Both the position numbers and the translations under genes were made by a program. A model generated the notes under the pieces. That model worked only from the letters and a program-made list of their open reading frames with translations, did not search any database and was not told the DNA's origin. A stretch of 8,018 bases of DNA from Nitrospiria bacterium (GTDB lineage Bacteria > Nitrospirota > Nitrospiria > Nitrospirales > UBA8639). Below are positions 5,565 to 8,018 of the stretch, piece by piece. Position 1 is the first letter of the stretch. The number at the start of each line of letters is the position of its first letter. Where the stretch lies: contig JAUIKP010000136.1 of NCBI GenBank assembly GCA_030430725.1, positions 1 through 8,018 of the forward strand, given 5' to 3'.

Positions 5565-6317
5565 ATGGTCAAACCTATCATTGGGATTACACCGGATTTT
5601 AACCCTGGAAACCGAAAGGACATGGGTGGGAAAGAACCCACCTATTTTTTGCGGGCCAGGTACCTTCAGGCAATTCAGGACGCCGGGGGAGTGCCCATAG
5701 TGCTTCCCCTGGTCCGTGGCCTGGCGAAACAGACATATCTTTTACAGCGGTTGGACGGTCTTCTGGTCACTGGAAGCGGGTCGGATTTAGCTCCTGAGTT
5801 GTATAAGGAGAAGCAGAGATACCCTTTTCAGCGAATGAGCGAAGAGCGCGCCCAACTTGAGCTTGGATTATCCAAGTTGGCCTTTCGTCAGGGGCTACCG
5901 ACGCTGGGAATCTGCGGAGGTATGCAATCCATGAATGTGGCCTTGGGAGGAACCCTGGTACAGGATATTTCCTCTCAATTGTCGACGAAAATTGAACACC
6001 GTCCCAACAAATCGGCAATCAAAACTGCCCATCTGGTTGACATTGAACCCAACAGCTTACTTCAGCGCATCGCGAAGCGGTTAAGTATTGCGGTGAATAG
6101 CTCCCACCATCAATCTATCAAATCTGTTCCGTCGTCCTTTCAAGTTACTGGTACTGCTCCAGACGGAGTCATTGAAGCGATTGAGGCCTCTCGCCATCCA
6201 TTCTGGCTTGGGGTCCAATGGCATCCGGAGTTTTTATACCGGCACGACCCGATTCAGAAACGTCTATTTACTGCATTGATACGATCCGCCAGGGATTTTG
6301 CCGTCAGCCGAACATAG
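5565..6317 (+). CDS. gamma-glutamyl-gamma-aminobutyrate hydrolase-like class I glutamine amidotransferase
   Basis: The 250 residues match the PuuD / peptidase C26 family in length and motif order: I-I-G-I-T-P-D near the start, the L-V-T-G-S-G-S-D loop (67-74), the nucleophile elbow G-I-C-G-G-M-Q with Cys117, then N-V-A-L-G-G-T-L-V-Q-D-I, S-S-H-H-Q-S (179-184) and Q-W-H-P-E-F with His220 and Glu222. C117, H220 and E222 form the expected triad. The family cleaves gamma-glutamyl amide bonds, in E. coli releasing GABA from gamma-glutamyl-GABA in putrescine breakdown. No other putrescine gene is nearby, so the substrate here is unproven. Many members have G-I-C-R-G; here it is G-I-C-G-G. Ribosome binding is weak. 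The terminator overlaps the stop codon. Confidence 0.9.
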   Translation: MVKPIIGITPDFNPGNRKDMGGKEPTYFLRARYLQAIQDAGGVPIVLPLVRGLAKQTYLLQRLDGLLVTGSGSDLAPELYKEKQRYPFQRMSEERAQLELGLSKLAFRQGLPTLGICGGMQSMNVALGGTLVQDISSQLSTKIEHRPNKSAIKTAHLVDIEPNSLLQRIAKRLSIAVNSSHHQSIKSVPSSFQVTGTAPDGVIEAIEASRHPFWLGVQWHPEFLYRHDPIQKRLFTALIRSARDFAVSRT

Positions 6318-6333
6318 CCTGTTCGGGCTTTTT
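6306..6333 (+). terminator. intrinsic terminator overlapping the stop codon of the hydrolase gene
   Basis: AGCCGAACA (6306-6314) pairs with TGTTC-GGCT (6320-6329, one bulged G at 6325). This gives a 9-pair stem with loop TAGCC, followed directly by TTTTT (6329-6333). The stop codon TAG (6315-6317) lies in the loop. On the minus strand no T-run follows, so it should act only for plus-strand transcripts. Confidence 0.8.
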
Positions 6334-6398
6334 GGGCTTGGTTCGCAAACATTCATTCGAAAGAGAATATTCAATACGGATACGAGGGCTGGGAGTTT

Positions 6399-6806
6399 TT
6401 ACGGAGCCGGGTCTTTGGCTTCGGGAGCTGGTTGTGGGGGATCCGATAGAGCCGGTGATTTGGGTGTAGGGGGTTTGGTCTCTTGTGTGGGCACTGCCTT
6501 GGCTGCAGGAGGAGTGGCGGGTTTTGGAGGAGGCACGGGTTTGGGCTTTTCGGGCTTAATGCCACCTTCCCAATGAGGGCCTGTATACATATCGTCGGTC
6601 AAGTCCGTTTCTTTCCATCTGGCTTCAAAGTCTGCGGCGGCTTTATTGGGGGTTTCTCCTGTTCCAACAGTTTGATTCCACGGATAGATGCGGGGAGATA
6701 TCCGGCAGGTAGACTCATCCTGGCACATGTACAGTGCAATCGGATTTCCTCGATAAGGGCCCAGAATAATATGGACCGTGCCGACTAATTCAGGAAGAGA
6801 ATCCAT
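6399..6806 (-). CDS. hypothetical protein with Pro/Lys/Ala-rich tail
   Basis: The protein of 135 residues has two parts. Residues 1-82 look like a small folded domain (V-H-I-I-L-G-P-Y near the start, Cys28 and Cys34, then T-P-N-K-A-A-A-D-F-E-A-R-W-K-E and D-D-M-Y-T-G-P-H-W-E-G-G). Residues 84-135 are a Pro, Lys and Ala tail without structure. There is no signal peptide. The ATG at 6806 is the only usual start after an in-frame stop (TAG) about 30 nt upstream, yet no Shine-Dalgarno precedes it, which leaves the start open. It lies 159 nt after the PsiE gene and may have its own promoter, which I could not place. It is not recognised, and whether it acts in the cytoplasm is inferred only from the lack of a leader. 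Confidence 0.6.
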   Translation of the reverse strand: MDSLPELVGTVHIILGPYRGNPIALYMCQDESTCRISPRIYPWNQTVGTGETPNKAAADFEARWKETDLTDDMYTGPHWEGGIKPEKPKPVPPPKPATPPAAKAVPTQETKPPTPKSPALSDPPQPAPEAKDPAP

Positions 6807-6936
6807 GATACCAACACAACAGATTGTCGCCTAAAAAGGAGGCTATACTGCCACACCCCCCCGCGGTATGCAATATGAGCCCAAGAAGTTCATCAGGAAT
6901 ATATGACAATCATACGATTGAGGGAAGAAAAATGAG

Positions 6937-6962
6937 AAAAAACATTTTCCTGAAATTCGGAA
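6937..6962 (-). terminator. weak terminator candidate after the PsiE gene
   Basis: On the minus strand TTCC and GGAA (6959-6962 and 6947-6950) can form a short stem, followed by AATG and six T (6937-6942), just after the stop of the PsiE-family gene. The stem is only 4 bp, so termination would be inefficient. Confidence 0.25.
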
Positions 6963-6965
6963 GGG

Positions 6966-7445
6966 CTATTTGGTGAGAAGAGGTTCTGCCGGGAGCTCGG
7001 ATTTTCGGTGAAGATATAATGCGATCATAAGGACCAAAATCACGATGACATGTAAGGACATATCCATGAGGTAATGACGAAACATGTCTTCAGGGACAGA
7101 TTCCTGATGCGAGAATTCAGCCCCAGCGGTGAGAATTCTTCGGACAGAAGCGATGATCCCCACATGGAGGAAGGGTTCGAGTCGAATTCGGTCGTTTTGC
7201 AAGAAACCTAAGACCGTGCGAAACAATTCCAAAAGTATGATGACGAACAACAGGTCATTCAGTAAAGCGATGGTTGCTGGCAAAAACTCGGTCTGTACCG
7301 ATTGGGCGTAGGCGACCCAACTATAACCGAAGACCAGCATGCCCACGAGAAGAAAACTCAAGCAGGCGGTGATGTAGCCCCACCGGTCGAGGAACTGCAT
7401 CCAGCGGACCCATTGTTTAATTGATTCTGGTGTCCACCCTAACAT
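6966..7445 (-). CDS. PsiE-family (phosphate-starvation-inducible E-like) membrane protein
   Basis: From the ATG at 7445 the protein has 159 residues, close to the usual PsiE-like length. Hydrophobic helices lie at about 24-47, 57-81 and 130-147, with a further semi-hydrophobic segment at about 92-106. The family core is visible as E-L-F-R-T-V-L-G-F-L (73-82) followed by V-G-I-I-A-S-V-R-R-I-L (95-105). It should sit in the inner membrane. The name comes from induction in E. coli under phosphate starvation, and the molecular function is unknown. A longer in-frame start at 7532 would add 29 polar residues overlapping the upstream gene, and is rejected. GAGG lies 12 nt before the chosen ATG, a rather long spacing. 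The gene follows the desulforedoxin-like gene by 16 nt. Confidence 0.8.
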   Translation of the reverse strand: MLGWTPESIKQWVRWMQFLDRWGYITACLSFLLVGMLVFGYSWVAYAQSVQTEFLPATIALLNDLLFVIILLELFRTVLGFLQNDRIRLEPFLHVGIIASVRRILTAGAEFSHQESVPEDMFRHYLMDMSLHVIVILVLMIALYLHRKSELPAEPLLTK

Positions 7446-7461
7446 TGTTGCATGTGTCCTC

Positions 7462-7863
7462 TTATGCGTTTCCGTGATGTGGGGTGTTGGGGGTTTGCTC
7501 CTGATTGGTGTTCTCTCCCCGCATTTGACCAAACTCTAAACTCTGGATCGCTTTTGCCCCAAACGAATGGCCACAACAGATGACTTCCTGAAATCCTTGG
7601 CCGCCCGCCATGACCATTAAGCGAAGTCCACAGGAATCCGTTGCAACGAATTTCTCATCGAGGGGCATGCCGACTGCCAAGGCTCCTGCTCGTCGGCCAC
7701 GCTCTTGGTTGAACGAGGGAACCACGTCTTCCACGGTCAGGTCATGCCCGCAACATCGAATTTTTTCAAAGCCCTCCCCACCGCTCATCACCTTGAGTAC
7801 CAGTCCGCAAGAATCCGGAAACCGTTTGCGTTCGTCGATAATGTCCCCTTTTTTCAATGCCAT
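7462..7863 (-). CDS. duplicated desulforedoxin-like metal-site protein
   Basis: The 133 residues contain two copies, about 59 residues apart, of one unit: D-S-C-G-L near residues 17-21 and 76-80, V-M-S/A-G-G-x-G-F in the middle, and C-C-G-H at 37-40 and 96-99. The layout (C-G, hydrophobic strand, G-G-x-G turn, C-C-G) resembles desulforedoxin and the N-terminal domain of desulfoferrodoxin, which bind iron with C-x-x-C and C-C. Here the first Cys is missing in both copies (Pro16 and Thr75 at the equivalent place), and a His follows C-C-G, so each site has C19/C37/C38/H40 or C78/C96/C97/H99. Metal binding is inferred. The last 25 residues are polar. There is no signal peptide, so it is probably cytoplasmic. 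Confidence 0.7.
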   Translation of the reverse strand: MALKKGDIIDERKRFPDSCGLVLKVMSGGEGFEKIRCCGHDLTVEDVVPSFNQERGRRAGALAVGMPLDEKFVATDSCGLRLMVMAGGQGFQEVICCGHSFGAKAIQSLEFGQMRGENTNQEQTPNTPHHGNA

Positions 7864-7870
7864 AGCCATG

Positions 7871-7876
7871 CTCCTT
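7871..7876 (-). promoter_or_regulatory. ribosome binding site fixing the start at 7863
   Basis: AAGGAG on the minus strand is 7 nt from the ATG at 7863 but only 1 nt from the ATG at 7869, so translation should begin at the second one (M-A-L-K-K). Confidence 0.75.
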
Positions 7877-7939
7877 GCTCCCGAAATGAATCATGGAATT
7901 CCGTCATCAGCAATTGGAATAGATGAATGGATGTGTCGA

Positions 7940-7968
7940 TTTATACAGCAAGATTGGTAGCTAAACAA
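7940..7968 (-). promoter_or_regulatory. possible promoter for the desulforedoxin-like/PsiE operon
   Basis: On the minus strand TTGTTT (7963-7968), a 17-nt spacer and TATAAA (7940-7945) lie about 70 nt before the ATG at 7863. The -10 box matches 5/6 and the -35 box only 3/6. Confidence 0.4.
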
Positions 7969-8010
7969 ATCTTTGTAGGGAATGTCCAGAATTAGGCCAG
8001 GCCCTTCTGT

Positions 8011-8018
8011 AAGGAGGT
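8011..8018 (+). promoter_or_regulatory. Shine-Dalgarno-like sequence at the window edge
   Basis: AAGGAGGT is the exact complement of the usual 16S rRNA 3' end and ends the window. A plus-strand gene may begin within the next 15 bases, divergent from the operon at 7863. A single octamer without the following start codon is weak evidence. Confidence 0.3.

Noticed and set aside
6334..6398. tRNA-like GGTTCGCAAAC segment
   Set aside because: No acceptor stem or anticodon arm can be formed around it.
6835..6841. AAGGAGG on the plus strand as a ribosome binding site
   Set aside because: No start codon follows at a usable distance and the frames stop within about ten codons. It is part of a small GCCT/AGGC dyad.
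8009..8018. Reverse complement of a 16S rRNA 3' end at the window edge
   Set aside because: Only the Shine-Dalgarno-complementary octamer fits. The adjacent bases inside the window show no rRNA spacer features, so a ribosome binding site is the simpler reading.
1..8018. CRISPR array, toxin-antitoxin pair, phage or transposon
   Set aside because: No regularly spaced repeats, transposase or integrase motifs, or toxin families were seen in any frame.

Overview
The window comes from a bacterium with Shine-Dalgarno-led genes and sigma70-like promoters. GC content looks somewhat below 50% by eye (not computed). No rRNA, tRNA, transposase, integrase, phage gene or CRISPR array is visible. The gene families are a long-tailed TatA, a HEAT-repeat lipoprotein, an orphan receiver domain, a small lipoprotein with a W-x-K-P-G motif, a PsiE-type membrane protein and a desulforedoxin-like protein. 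This set would suit Nitrospirota (Nitrospira-like) or a related Gram-negative lineage, but that placement is an inference from memory of family distributions and is weak.

Layout. Positions 1-1318 hold no convincing gene. They contain one strong hairpin (1048-1102), an 18-bp palindrome (756-773) and at most a doubtful 37-codon ORF. On the minus strand follow a two-helix membrane peptide (1319-1573), a stand-alone response-regulator receiver (1843-2211), a small lipoprotein (2393-2638) and a two-gene operon of a TatA-like protein (3576-4364) and a HEAT-repeat lipoprotein (2795-3568). A divergent intergenic region leads to three plus-strand genes: an unrecognised soluble protein (4541-5011), a small exported protein (5134-5526) and a class I glutamine amidotransferase-like hydrolase of the PuuD/peptidase C26 family (5565-6317), closed by an intrinsic terminator. 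Convergent to it on the minus strand are a proline-rich-tailed hypothetical protein (6399-6806) and an operon of a duplicated desulforedoxin-like protein (7462-7863) followed by a PsiE-family membrane protein (6966-7445).

How the genes may work together. The TatA and HEAT lipoprotein genes are 7 nt apart and probably co-expressed at the cell envelope. The duplicated metal-site protein and PsiE are 16 nt apart. Several other genes are also envelope proteins: lipoproteins, an exported protein and a membrane peptide. No single pathway joins the whole window and no defence or mobile system is visible.

The two observations most worth following are both internal duplications. The TatA-like protein carries a second copy of its amphipathic-helix motif at its C-terminus. 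The desulforedoxin-like protein has two copies of a Cys...Cys-Cys-Gly-His site in which the first cysteine of the usual four is absent.
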